In this document: in pieces, positions 29,560 through 36,440 of the stretch
Position numbering within the stretch: the stretch's first letter is position 1
Layout of the letters: the number at the start of each line of letters is the position of its first letter
DNA from: JBOHSA01 sp050732995
GTDB taxonomy: Bacteria; Gemmatimonadota; Gemmatimonadetes; Gemmatimonadales; GWC2-71-9
Length of the DNA: 46,473 nt
Direction of reading: 5' to 3'
Assembly: GCA_050732995.1 (NCBI GenBank)
Contig: JBOHSA010000104.1
Span: 1 to 46,473, forward strand
Program-made: the position numbers and the translations under genes
The notes under the pieces: generated by a model
The model's input: the letters and a program-made list of their open reading frames with translations, nothing else
Databases searched by the model: none
What the model was told of the DNA's origin: nothing

Positions 29560-30315
29560 CTAGGGCTGAACGACCACGGGCAGGTCGGTATGGATCAGGA
29601 TCTGCTCCGCGTGCGACACGACCACGGGACTGGGCCGGCCCGGCAGCTCCCGGTACACGTGGGCCCCGGCGAACAGCGCGTCGCAGCCGGTGCGCCGGAT
29701 CACCTGGGCCACGACCTCCCCCGGAGGCCCGGACTCGACGTGGGTGGCGAACGCCACGCCGCCGAGCGACAGCGCCGCCTCCGCCACGCCGACGATCCGC
29801 AGCCCCTCCTGGGGATCGTCGTTGGCATGAATGACGTGCACGGTGCTCCCCGTGATTCCCGCGAAGCGCACCGCGAGGTCGAGCGCCCGCTTGCTCGCCT
29901 CGCGGCCGTCGAACGCGACGGCGCAGACCCGCATGGGGGAGACCTGGCTGCCGCAGACGATCACGCACCGCTCGGCAATGCGGACCAGCGAGGCGACCGT
30001 GGGGCCGAGGGCGTCGCCCGCCGTCACGCGTCCCCGCCGACCGACGAGCACCCCGTCCGCGTCCCGCGCCAACTCCGCGAGGACGACATCCGGGTCGCCC
30101 GGTCGCTCGATCGACTCGTGGGCGACGCCCGCCGCGTCCGCCCGCGCGTCAGCCCGCTCGAGCAGCGCGCCGGCCTCCGTGCCTACGGTGCCCCGCTCGC
30201 GCACATGGGCCAGGACCAAGGTCGCGCGGAACCGATGCCCCAGGTCGATCGCCTGGTCGAGCGCGACGTCCGCCGCGCGGCTGCCGTCAAGGCCGACGAG
30301 GAGTCGCGTGAACAT
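29560..30315 (-). CDS. Tandem universal stress protein
   Basis: A 251-residue cytoplasmic protein with two UspA domains. The first (1-125) starts FTRLLVGLDGSRAADVALDQA and has the ATP-loop pattern VGRRGRVTAGDALGPTVASLV. The second begins RVCAVAFDGREASKRALDLA and has LFAGAHVYRELPGRPSPVVVSHAEQIL. Such proteins bind ATP or AMP and help under stress or starvation. Its start overlaps the stop of the 85-residue-class gene by one base (TGATG), so the pair is coupled with SelD further upstream. Confidence 0.9.
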   Translation of the reverse strand: MFTRLLVGLDGSRAADVALDQAIDLGHRFRATLVLAHVRERGTVGTEAGALLERADARADAAGVAHESIERPGDPDVVLAELARDADGVLVGRRGRVTAGDALGPTVASLVRIAERCVIVCGSQVSPMRVCAVAFDGREASKRALDLAVRFAGITGSTVHVIHANDDPQEGLRIVGVAEAALSLGGVAFATHVESGPPGEVVAQVIRRTGCDALFAGAHVYRELPGRPSPVVVSHAEQILIHTDLPVVVQP

Positions 30316-30551
30316 CAGGGCAGCACCGCGAACGACTGGAGGTCGCGCAACCGGAAGGCGAGCACCTCGCCGGTCATCGGGAGCCGCCCTTCGAGCGTTT
30401 CGTCGCGGTCCACCGTCGCAAGCCGTTCCGCCACGACCACATACTCGGTCCCGCGCCGCCGCAGCGCCACCCGCCGCCGCTCCCGCACCGCGCGCTCCAG
30501 CGCGTCGAGCGCGTCGGGCGTGAGGGCACGGTACTCGGGGATCGTGGTCAT
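30315..30551 (-). CDS. Small protein of unknown function next to SelD
   Basis: A 78-residue protein with ATG at 30551 (a TTG at 30572 would add seven residues). The N-terminal half is helical and very basic (ALDALERAVRERRRVALRRRG); the C-terminal half has strands EYVVVAERLAT and GEVLAFRLRDLQSFAVL. It lies seven bases after the SelD stop, which suggests co-expression with SelD. I cannot identify a family. Confidence 0.6.
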   Translation of the reverse strand: MTTIPEYRALTPDALDALERAVRERRRVALRRRGTEYVVVAERLATVDRDETLEGRLPMTGEVLAFRLRDLQSFAVLP

Positions 30552-30558
30552 GGGCCGG

Positions 30559-31617
30559 CTAGGTGACGGCAATCCTGCCCGGCTCTCCGGCGGTCACCCG
30601 GCCGATCACCACCGCGGCGGGGGTCGCCTCCCGGTTGAGCGCCGCCAGCAGCGCGGCGACCGCCTCGGGGGCCGCGGCGATCAGCAGGCCGCCGGAGGTC
30701 TGCGCGTCGCACAGGAGCACGCGCTCGGTGTCCGACAGGCCCGGGCCATAGTCCACGTGTGGCGCCAGGCTCTCGAGGTTGCGCTTCGTGCCTCCCGGCA
30801 CCGCGCCACGCTGGACCATCTCGCCCGCCCGCGGCAGGCGCGGGACGTCGCGGGCGACGACTTCGGCGGCGACGCCGCTCGCGCGCAGCAGGTTGTGGAG
30901 GTGCCCCAGCAGCCCGAACCCCGTCACGTCGGTGGCGGCGTGCGCCCCGACCGCGAGCATCGCCCGAGCGGCGCCGGCGTTCAAGGTGGTCATCGCCGTG
31001 ACCGCGGGCGCGAGCTCGGCCTCGGACAGGAGGTCGCGCTTCAGCGCCGTCGTCAGGACCCCGGTGCCGATCGGCTTGGTGAGCACGAGGGCGTCGCCCG
31101 GCCGCGCGCCCGTCACCGTCACCACGCGGGCGGGATGCACCTCGCCGAAGACGACCATGCCGTACTTCGGCTCCGGATCGTCGATCGAGTGCCCGCCGAG
31201 GACGAAGGCGCCGGCCGCGCGGGCGATGTCCGTCCCCCCCCTGAGGACCTCGCCCAGCAGGTCGAGCGGCAGCCGGTCGCGCGGCCAGCCCACGAGATTC
31301 AGCGCGAACAGGGGAGTGGCCCCCATGGCGTACACATCCGAGAAGGCGTTGGCGGCGGCGATCCGGCCGAAGTCGTAGGGGCGGTCGATGATCGGCGTGA
31401 AAAAGTCCACCGTCGCCACGACCGCGCGATCCGGAGCCACCTGGAAGACGGCGGCGTCGTCGCGGGTCGAGGCGTCGACGAGGATCCGAGGATCCGTCGC
31501 GACCGGCACGTGGCGCAAGACCTGCGCCAGCTCGGCGGGGCCGAGCTTGCAGGCTCAGCCTGCGCCGTGCGACAGTGCGGTCAGCCGGATCGAGCTCATG
31601 GGAACGGCGGTGGTCAT
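30559..31617 (-). CDS. selD: Selenide, water dikinase with predicted selenocysteine
   Basis: SelD makes selenophosphate from selenide and ATP. Most of the protein is open from about 31518, but the conserved N-terminus is in the same frame upstream: MTTAVPMSSIRLTALSHGAG, then TGA (31557-31555), then ACKLGPAELAQVL. In SelD the position of this TGA is the catalytic Cys or Sec (SHGxGC/UxCK in the family), followed by an essential Lys, here Lys24. The downstream body is typical (TRDDAAVF, NAFSDVYAMGATPLFALN, GGHSIDDPEPKYG, VTGFGLLGHL). I therefore annotate from ATG 31617 through UGA as Sec21; ATG 31599 is an alternative start. A hairpin lies directly after the UGA. No selA, selB or selC is in the window. 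Confidence 0.88.
31521..31553 (-). promoter_or_regulatory. Candidate bacterial SECIS hairpin after the SelD UGA
   Basis: In the SelD mRNA, starting two bases after the UGA, CCTGC pairs with GCAGG and, inside it, AGCTCGGC pairs with GCCGAGCT around a CCC loop: 13 base pairs with a small internal loop. The loop begins 16 bases after UGA, a spacing close to that of known bacterial SECIS elements. The CCC loop lacks the usual G unless the closing G-C pair opens. Confidence 0.6.
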
Positions 31618-31646
31618 GCGAAGGAATATACGGAGAACGCCGCGGC

Positions 31647-32039
31647 TCACCCCAGGAGCCAGGCGAGGAGGCCGCCGGCGACGACGTAGCGTGCGGTGTC
31701 GAGCAGGAAGCCGACGACCTGCGCGCGCGCGGCACGGCGAGACAGCCAGTACTGGTGGACGAGCGGGGGAAGCGTGTGCACGAGACCGATGAGCGCGAAC
31801 AGCAGCCACCAGCCCCCGTGCCCCAGGGAATCGAACCACAGCGCGGCAAGCAGCGTCACGACGATGCTTTCGGCGAAGCCGACGGGGAGGGCCGCGCGCA
31901 CGAGCAGGGCCTCAGCGCTGGCCGGCTCCGGCGGCTCCGGCGGGACGAGGCGGAGGCGCCCCCGCATGAGCGCGTACCGGCTGGCCGCCAACCAGGCGGC
32001 GACGGGCAGCCAGGCGACGATCAAGCGTCCGAGCGTCAC
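31647..32039 (-). CDS. Small polytopic membrane protein of unknown function
   Basis: A 130-residue protein with about three membrane helices: LGRLIVAWLPVAAWLAAS at the N-terminus, ALPVGFAESIVVTLLAALWF in the middle, and WWLLFALIGLVHTLPPLVHQY followed by a final hydrophobic YVVAGGLLAWLLG. GTG 32039 is chosen because it overlaps the upstream amidohydrolase stop (GTGA). No conserved motif points to a function. It closes the exported-amidohydrolase cluster; 29 bases later SelD begins. Confidence 0.65.
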   Translation of the reverse strand: MTLGRLIVAWLPVAAWLAASRYALMRGRLRLVPPEPPEPASAEALLVRAALPVGFAESIVVTLLAALWFDSLGHGGWWLLFALIGLVHTLPPLVHQYWLSRRAARAQVVGFLLDTARYVVAGGLLAWLLG

Positions 32040-33745
32040 CTCCCGCGCCGCTCCGGCGCCCAGCCCGGCCCGCGCAGGCCGCGGCCGGGCCGGGCGTCGG
32101 TGAGCGCGCCGTGCCGCAGCACCGCCCGGCCGTTCACGAAGACGTGCGCGATGCCGACCGAGGGTTGATGGGGCTGCTCGAACGTGGCACGGTCGGCGAC
32201 CGTCTCCCGGTCGAACACCGTGACGTCCGCGAACATCCCGGGCCGCAGGAGCCCGCGCTCGGCAAGGCCCACGCGCTGCGCCGCGAGCGAGGTCATCTTC
32301 CGCACCGCGAGTTCGAGCGACAGGAGCTGGAGCTCCCGCACGTAACGGCCGAGGATGCGGGTGAACGCGCCGTAGGCGCGCGGGTGCGGGCGGATCCGCG
32401 CGAACGGCCCGTCGGGGGCGACGCCGCCGTAGTCGGTGTTGACGGCCACCCACCAGTGCCGCAGGGCGGCCCGGATATCCCCTTCGTTCATGGAGAAGTA
32501 GATGGCGCCGGTCCGGCTGTCGTCCGCGAGCAGCAGGTCGAACAAGGTCTCGGCGGGGTCCCGGCCGCGCGCCCGGGCGATCGCCCCCAGCGTCTTCCCC
32601 TGGAGGTAGCGCAGCGAGTCCGCGAACACGCTCGCGATCAGGATGCCGTCCGGCCCGTCGCAGCAATACCATTGATCCTCGCCGCGGGCGCTGGCCCCCA
32701 GCATCGTGTCGCGGACGGCGCGGCGGGTCGCGGGATCGCGCAGCCGGGCGAGCAGCGAATCGGTCCCGCCGGCGTGCGCCCAGGGCGGGATCGTCGCGTC
32801 GAGTGACGTGGCCGAGGCGACGTAGGGGTACTGGTCAGCGGTGATGTCCAGCCCCGCCGTCCGGGCGGAATCGATGCGCGCGAGGACGCGCGGCATGCGT
32901 CCCCAGCTGGGGCGCCCCGAGACTTTCAGATGCCAAATCTCGGCCGGCGTATCGGCCTCGCGCGCGATCCGGAACGCCTCGTCCAGCGCCGCGTCGATCC
33001 GCGCCCCTTCGTTGCGGATGTGGCTGGCGTAGATGCCCCCGCGCCGGCGCGCGGCTTTCGCCAGGGCGATCAGCTCGTCGGTGGGCGCGTACACCGCGGG
33101 CGCGTAGATCAGCGACGTCGAAAGGCCGAGCGCGCCCTGGCGCATCGCGGTGTCGACCAATGCGACCATCCGGGCCAGCTCCGCGGGCGTCGCCGGCCGG
33201 TCCGCGTCCCCGATCACGACGCGCCGGACCTGCGTGGCGCCGACGAACGTCGCGATGTTGACCGTCGAGCCGGTGCGCTCCAGCCGGGCGAAGTAGCCGT
33301 CCAGATCGCGCCAGTCGATGTCCAGCCCGTAGCGCTTCAGGTACGCCGAGTCGCGGGCGACGAGCGCGTCGGTCAGCGGCGCGACCGAGCCGCCTTCGCC
33401 GGTCACCTCGGTCGTGATCCCCTGGGTGATCTTGCTCAGGACCCGGTTGTCGATCAGGACGTCGGTCTCCGACTGTCCCAGCATGTCGATGAAGCCGGGG
33501 GCGACCACGAGCCCCGAGACGTCGAGGGTCTCGCGCGCCTGGCGGTCGCCGATCCAGCCGACCGCGGCGATCCGGTCCCCGCGGATCGCCACGTCCCCGC
33601 GGTAGCGGGGATTGCCGGTGCCGTCCACGATCCACCCGTTTGCGAGGATCACGTCGTCGGGGCCACGCGCCCCTCGCCCCTCGTCGCCCGTCCCGCAAGC
33701 GGCGACGATCATCACACCGAAGGCGAGACTTCTCACGGCTTCCAT
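32036..33745 (-). CDS. N-acyl-D-amino-acid deacylase family lipoprotein
   Basis: A 569-residue exported amidohydrolase. The signal has a lipobox-like end (FGVMIVAAC). Family marks: VIRGDRIAAVG-like AIRGDRIAAVGWIG, QGITTEVTGEGGSVAP, GIYASHIRNEG and EIWHLKVSG with metal or substrate His, and NTDYGGVAPDGP with the catalytic Asp. The usual HxH metal pair near the first strand is not there: the site reads GFIDMLGQSE. Some members of the family share this change. It would release D-amino acids from N-acyl-D-amino acids or peptides in the periplasm. ATG 33745 overlaps the end of the upstream amidohydrolase by 13 bases. Confidence 0.86.
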   Translation of the reverse strand: MEAVRSLAFGVMIVAACGTGDEGRGARGPDDVILANGWIVDGTGNPRYRGDVAIRGDRIAAVGWIGDRQARETLDVSGLVVAPGFIDMLGQSETDVLIDNRVLSKITQGITTEVTGEGGSVAPLTDALVARDSAYLKRYGLDIDWRDLDGYFARLERTGSTVNIATFVGATQVRRVVIGDADRPATPAELARMVALVDTAMRQGALGLSTSLIYAPAVYAPTDELIALAKAARRRGGIYASHIRNEGARIDAALDEAFRIAREADTPAEIWHLKVSGRPSWGRMPRVLARIDSARTAGLDITADQYPYVASATSLDATIPPWAHAGGTDSLLARLRDPATRRAVRDTMLGASARGEDQWYCCDGPDGILIASVFADSLRYLQGKTLGAIARARGRDPAETLFDLLLADDSRTGAIYFSMNEGDIRAALRHWWVAVNTDYGGVAPDGPFARIRPHPRAYGAFTRILGRYVRELQLLSLELAVRKMTSLAAQRVGLAERGLLRPGMFADVTVFDRETVADRATFEQPHQPSVGIAHVFVNGRAVLRHGALTDARPGRGLRGPGWAPERRGR

Positions 33746-35094
33746 GCCGCCCGGAGGGAATCGGGCCGGAGGCGGCGACCACGGACCAGCACCCACGCGA
33801 TGTCGCGGGTCGCGGCGATGTCCTCGGCCGGGTTGGCGTTCAGCACGACGAGATCCGCGAGCGTGCCGGGGGCGAGTAGCCCCAGGGAATCGGCGCCGAG
33901 CAGCTGGGCGCCGCGCCGGGTGGCCGCGGTGATCGCTTCGATTGGCGTGAGGCCCGCGGCGACGAGCTGAGTCAGCTCCTCGTGCAGCGACGCCCCGGGG
34001 ACGAGCAGCTGGTTCGCGGCGTCGCTCCCTGCCGCGATCGGTCCGCCGGCGCGCTTGTATTCCCGCACGAACTGGTTCTGGCGCGCGCGGCTGCGGCGGA
34101 ACGCGGCGAAGTCCGCTGGCCGCCACCGGGTCCGCCGCAGCAGGCTCCCGACCGCGCGCACGACGTTGCGCGGATCCGAGGGCACGTCGGCCATCGCGGG
34201 GCGGTGCAGCAGGACGGGGTCATTGAGCCGGGCGTAGAGGTCGTGGAGCGCGAGCGTGGGGACGATGGTGACGCGCGTCGCGGCGAGGGCCTTCGCAGTG
34301 CGCGCCACGGTGGCCGAGTCGAGCCCGGCCCAGGCCCGCTCTTCGGCCGTCCAGCCGGCGAGGAACGCGGCGTGCGCGCGCAGCACCGGACCTGGGTTCC
34401 GCGCCGCCGCCTGCACGACCCCCGCCAGGTGCTCGATGGAGACGACGCCGGCGCGCGCGGCGGTGAGCGCGTCGGTCCGGCCGAGGTGGACCGCCACTGG
34501 GAGCCGGAGGCTCCGGGCCTCGTCGAGCGCGGCGCGCAGCAGTTCGGGCGTGATCCGGGTGTATAGCTTCACGTAGTCCGTGCCGGCGACGGCGTGCCGG
34601 TCCACCGCCTGCCGGGCCTGGCCCGGATTGCTCACGGCCGCCGCGTCGGGGTAGGTCGCGGGCGCGGCGTCGATCATCGCGCCCGCGGTGAACATCCGGG
34701 GCCCCAGGATCGCCCCCGAGTTGAACGCCTGCCGCAGCGCCAGGGCGGAATCGGTCTGGTTGTGCAGATCGCGCACGGTGGTCACGCCCCAGGCGAGATA
34801 GCGGGGGGCGGCCCAGCGCTCGACGTGGGCGTGGGCGTCGATCAGACCGGGGATGATCGTCTTCCCGACCAAGTTGACGACCGCGGCCCCCTTGGGCACG
34901 CGGATCTCGTTGACCCGCGCCACCGCCGTCACGCGGCCGTCGCGGATCAGCACGAGCGCGTCCGCGATCGGTTGGCCGCCTGAGCCGTCGACCAACGTCG
35001 CCCCTTCGAGCGCGAGGACGCCTTCACCCGCCGGCGTGCAGGAGACCGCGAGGAACAGCGCAGAGAGCAGGGCGCGGTACCGGACGGTGCGCAC
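33733..35094 (-). CDS. Exported metal-dependent amidohydrolase (imidazolonepropionase/prolidase-like)
   Basis: A 453-residue M38-type amidohydrolase. The signal ends LFLAVSC, a probable lipoprotein site. The metal ligands are visible: PGLIDAHAHVE (HxH), DYVKLYTR (bridging Lys), VAVHLGR, SIEHLAG and AAGSDAANQ. This full set supports activity, most likely on a peptide or cyclic amide such as Xaa-Pro dipeptides. It starts right after the stop of the SnoaL-like lipoprotein and overlaps the D-aminoacylase-like gene, so three exported proteins form one unit with a shared role in degrading peptides or amides. Confidence 0.88.
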   Translation of the reverse strand: MRTVRYRALLSALFLAVSCTPAGEGVLALEGATLVDGSGGQPIADALVLIRDGRVTAVARVNEIRVPKGAAVVNLVGKTIIPGLIDAHAHVERWAAPRYLAWGVTTVRDLHNQTDSALALRQAFNSGAILGPRMFTAGAMIDAAPATYPDAAAVSNPGQARQAVDRHAVAGTDYVKLYTRITPELLRAALDEARSLRLPVAVHLGRTDALTAARAGVVSIEHLAGVVQAAARNPGPVLRAHAAFLAGWTAEERAWAGLDSATVARTAKALAATRVTIVPTLALHDLYARLNDPVLLHRPAMADVPSDPRNVVRAVGSLLRRTRWRPADFAAFRRSRARQNQFVREYKRAGGPIAAGSDAANQLLVPGASLHEELTQLVAAGLTPIEAITAATRRGAQLLGADSLGLLAPGTLADLVVLNANPAEDIAATRDIAWVLVRGRRLRPDSLRAAWKP

Positions 35095-35544
35095 CTAGGG
35101 CTTCGGATCAGGCGATGTGTGGTCGTGGAGGATCCGCCAGCGCCCGCCCGCCTTGTGCAGGATCAGGGTGAACGGACCGCTGGCGACCAGCGAGTCCCCG
35201 CGGTGCAGCGAAAAGCGCGCGGTCGCGAGCGCCAGCTCTGTGGTCAGCGGCCGGACGCGCACCTGGGAGAACGCGAGCGAGTCGCGGTGTTTGCCGGGGG
35301 CGAAGTACGTCGACTGGTAGCGGTCGTACAGCGCTTGCCAGCCATACTGGACGTGTCCTCCCGAGACGTAGCTTGTGAGCGAGTCCCGGGCGTAATCGGT
35401 CATGAAGCCGGCGAGGTCGCCGCGGTTCCAGTCCCCGGCGCTCCGGGCGAGCAACGCCGCGATCTCGGCCTGCGGGTCTCCCCCGGTCGGCAGCCGGGGG
35501 GCCGAGCAGGCGACCGCGATCACCACCCACCACGCGCTACGCAC
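35095..35544 (-). CDS. SnoaL/DUF4440-like lipoprotein
   Basis: A 149-residue exported protein with a lipobox-like VAC after VRSAWWVVIAVAC. The body has the NTF2-like pattern: AEIAALLARSAGDWNRGDLAGFMTDYA, then TSYVSGGHVQYGWQALYDRY and a C-terminal strand RWRILHDHTSP with conserved His. The GTG at 35544 is chosen because it gives the signal and is preceded by GAGGTG. It is the first gene of the three-gene exported amidohydrolase unit (the next gene starts after its stop). Confidence 0.78.
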   Translation of the reverse strand: MRSAWWVVIAVACSAPRLPTGGDPQAEIAALLARSAGDWNRGDLAGFMTDYARDSLTSYVSGGHVQYGWQALYDRYQSTYFAPGKHRDSLAFSQVRVRPLTTELALATARFSLHRGDSLVASGPFTLILHKAGGRWRILHDHTSPDPKP

Positions 35545-35588
35545 GACGCACCTCTTCGCTTCGAGTCCGCCAGAACGTACGTTGCAGT

Positions 35589-35969
35589 ATGGCCGACGCA
35601 ACCCCGCGACCGTCCGGGAGTCCGAGAGAGCGGCCGCGCGCGGCCGGCGGGTTCTTGTGGGAGACGATCGTCTACGGGCCCGTTCGCTGACGCCGGCTCG
35701 GGGTGAGCCTGGGCGTGAACCTCGTGCCGCCGGGCTCGAAGCTCTGCGAGCTCGACTGTCCCTGCTCGGATTGGGACGGCTCGAGCGCTGAAGCGCTCGC
35801 GGCGCGGCTGCCGCTGGTGCGCCGGGCCGACCCCGACGCCGTACAGTGCTACTCGCTCGACCGGCCCCCGGCCGATCCGGAGGTCCGTAACGTGCCGCGG
35901 GAGTGCCTGGAAGGGATGGCCATCGCCATCCGGCAAGCGCTCCCGCGGTCGATCGTCGAGGTGTTCTAG
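35589..35969 (+). pseudogene. Decayed radical-SAM gene with in-frame TGA and internal deletion
   Basis: ATG 35589 opens a frame that reaches TGA at 35688-35690, then continues in the same frame to TAG at 35969. The flanks of the TGA read TIVYGPVR and RRLGVSLGVNLVPPG, which match the GPVRSRRLGxSLGVNLxPP entry of a radical-SAM family. The cluster region reads CELDCPCSDW, one residue short of Cx3Cx2C. The next part jumps straight to VQCYSLDRPPADPEV, usually the far end of such proteins of about 230 residues. So about 100 central residues are missing. I regard it as a relic. The stop shares CTAG with the basic-protein gene on the other strand. Confidence 0.6.
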
Positions 35970-36250
35970 CGGCGCCGTCGCCGCGCCGCCCTACGCTTCC
36001 TCTTCCCGCCCCGCTTCTTCGCCTTCGCCCGCTTGGCTTTCTTCTTCTTCTTCTTGGCCTTTCTCGCCCTGGCGGGCTTCTTCCGTTTCTTGGTCGCCGA
36101 CTTCTTCCGCTTCGGCGACGCCATCGGCTCTTCGCCGAACAAGGGCGTTCGGGCGGGTGGAGGCGGTGGGGGCGGCGCCGATGGGATCATAGGATCCATC
36201 ATGCCGGGGCCGGACCAGCCGCTCTCCAGGCTCTCCAGGTGCTCGAGCAT
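35966..36250 (-). CDS. Histone H1-like basic protein with Lys/Arg-rich tail
   Basis: A 94-residue protein. The N-terminal half is acidic or neutral with a run of seven Pro (LEHLESLES, then APPPPPPPART). From residue about 46 it becomes almost all Lys, Arg and Ala (ASPKRKKSATKKRKKPARA and onward, ending in five Arg). This resembles histone H1 C-terminal or HupB-type tails that bind DNA. Basic proteins of this type compact the nucleoid. It diverges from the BIG2/TolB gene and its stop overlaps that of the radical-SAM relic. Low complexity makes homology weak, so function is a guess. Confidence 0.6.
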   Translation of the reverse strand: MLEHLESLESGWSGPGMMDPMIPSAPPPPPPPARTPLFGEEPMASPKRKKSATKKRKKPARARKAKKKKKKAKRAKAKKRGGKRKRRAARRRRR

Positions 36251-36401
36251 CGGATCTTTCCTCCGCTGGTTGTGACCGTGGGCGTGGCCTATAGCTTACC
36301 CGGCCATTCCCTCCACGCAAGTGACGCGCGCGCCGATGCGCTGCGCCGTGCCGGCGATCACATGGTGGGTGGCCGTCACCGTTCCGAAGTGACAAGTCAG
36401 A

Positions 36402-36430
36402 TTGACAACGGCACTTACGAGGACTTACGT
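36402..36430 (+). promoter_or_regulatory. Candidate promoter with direct repeats upstream of the BIG2/TolB gene
   Basis: TTGACA at 36402-36407 is a perfect -35 hexamer, and a weak -10 (TTACGT or TACGTT, at 36425-36431) lies 17-18 bases on, which would place transcription start only about 5 bases before ATG 36441. Within it ACTTACG occurs twice (36413-36419, 36423-36429) with a 10-base period, as for a response-regulator site. Confidence 0.4.
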
Positions 36431-36440
36431 TCGCCCTGCT

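Noticed and set aside
35688..35690. UGA as a second selenocysteine codon, in the radical-SAM remnant
   Set aside because: The family has Ser at this place, the hairpin begins directly at the UGA, and the gene also lacks its centre and a cluster Cys; decay is more likely.
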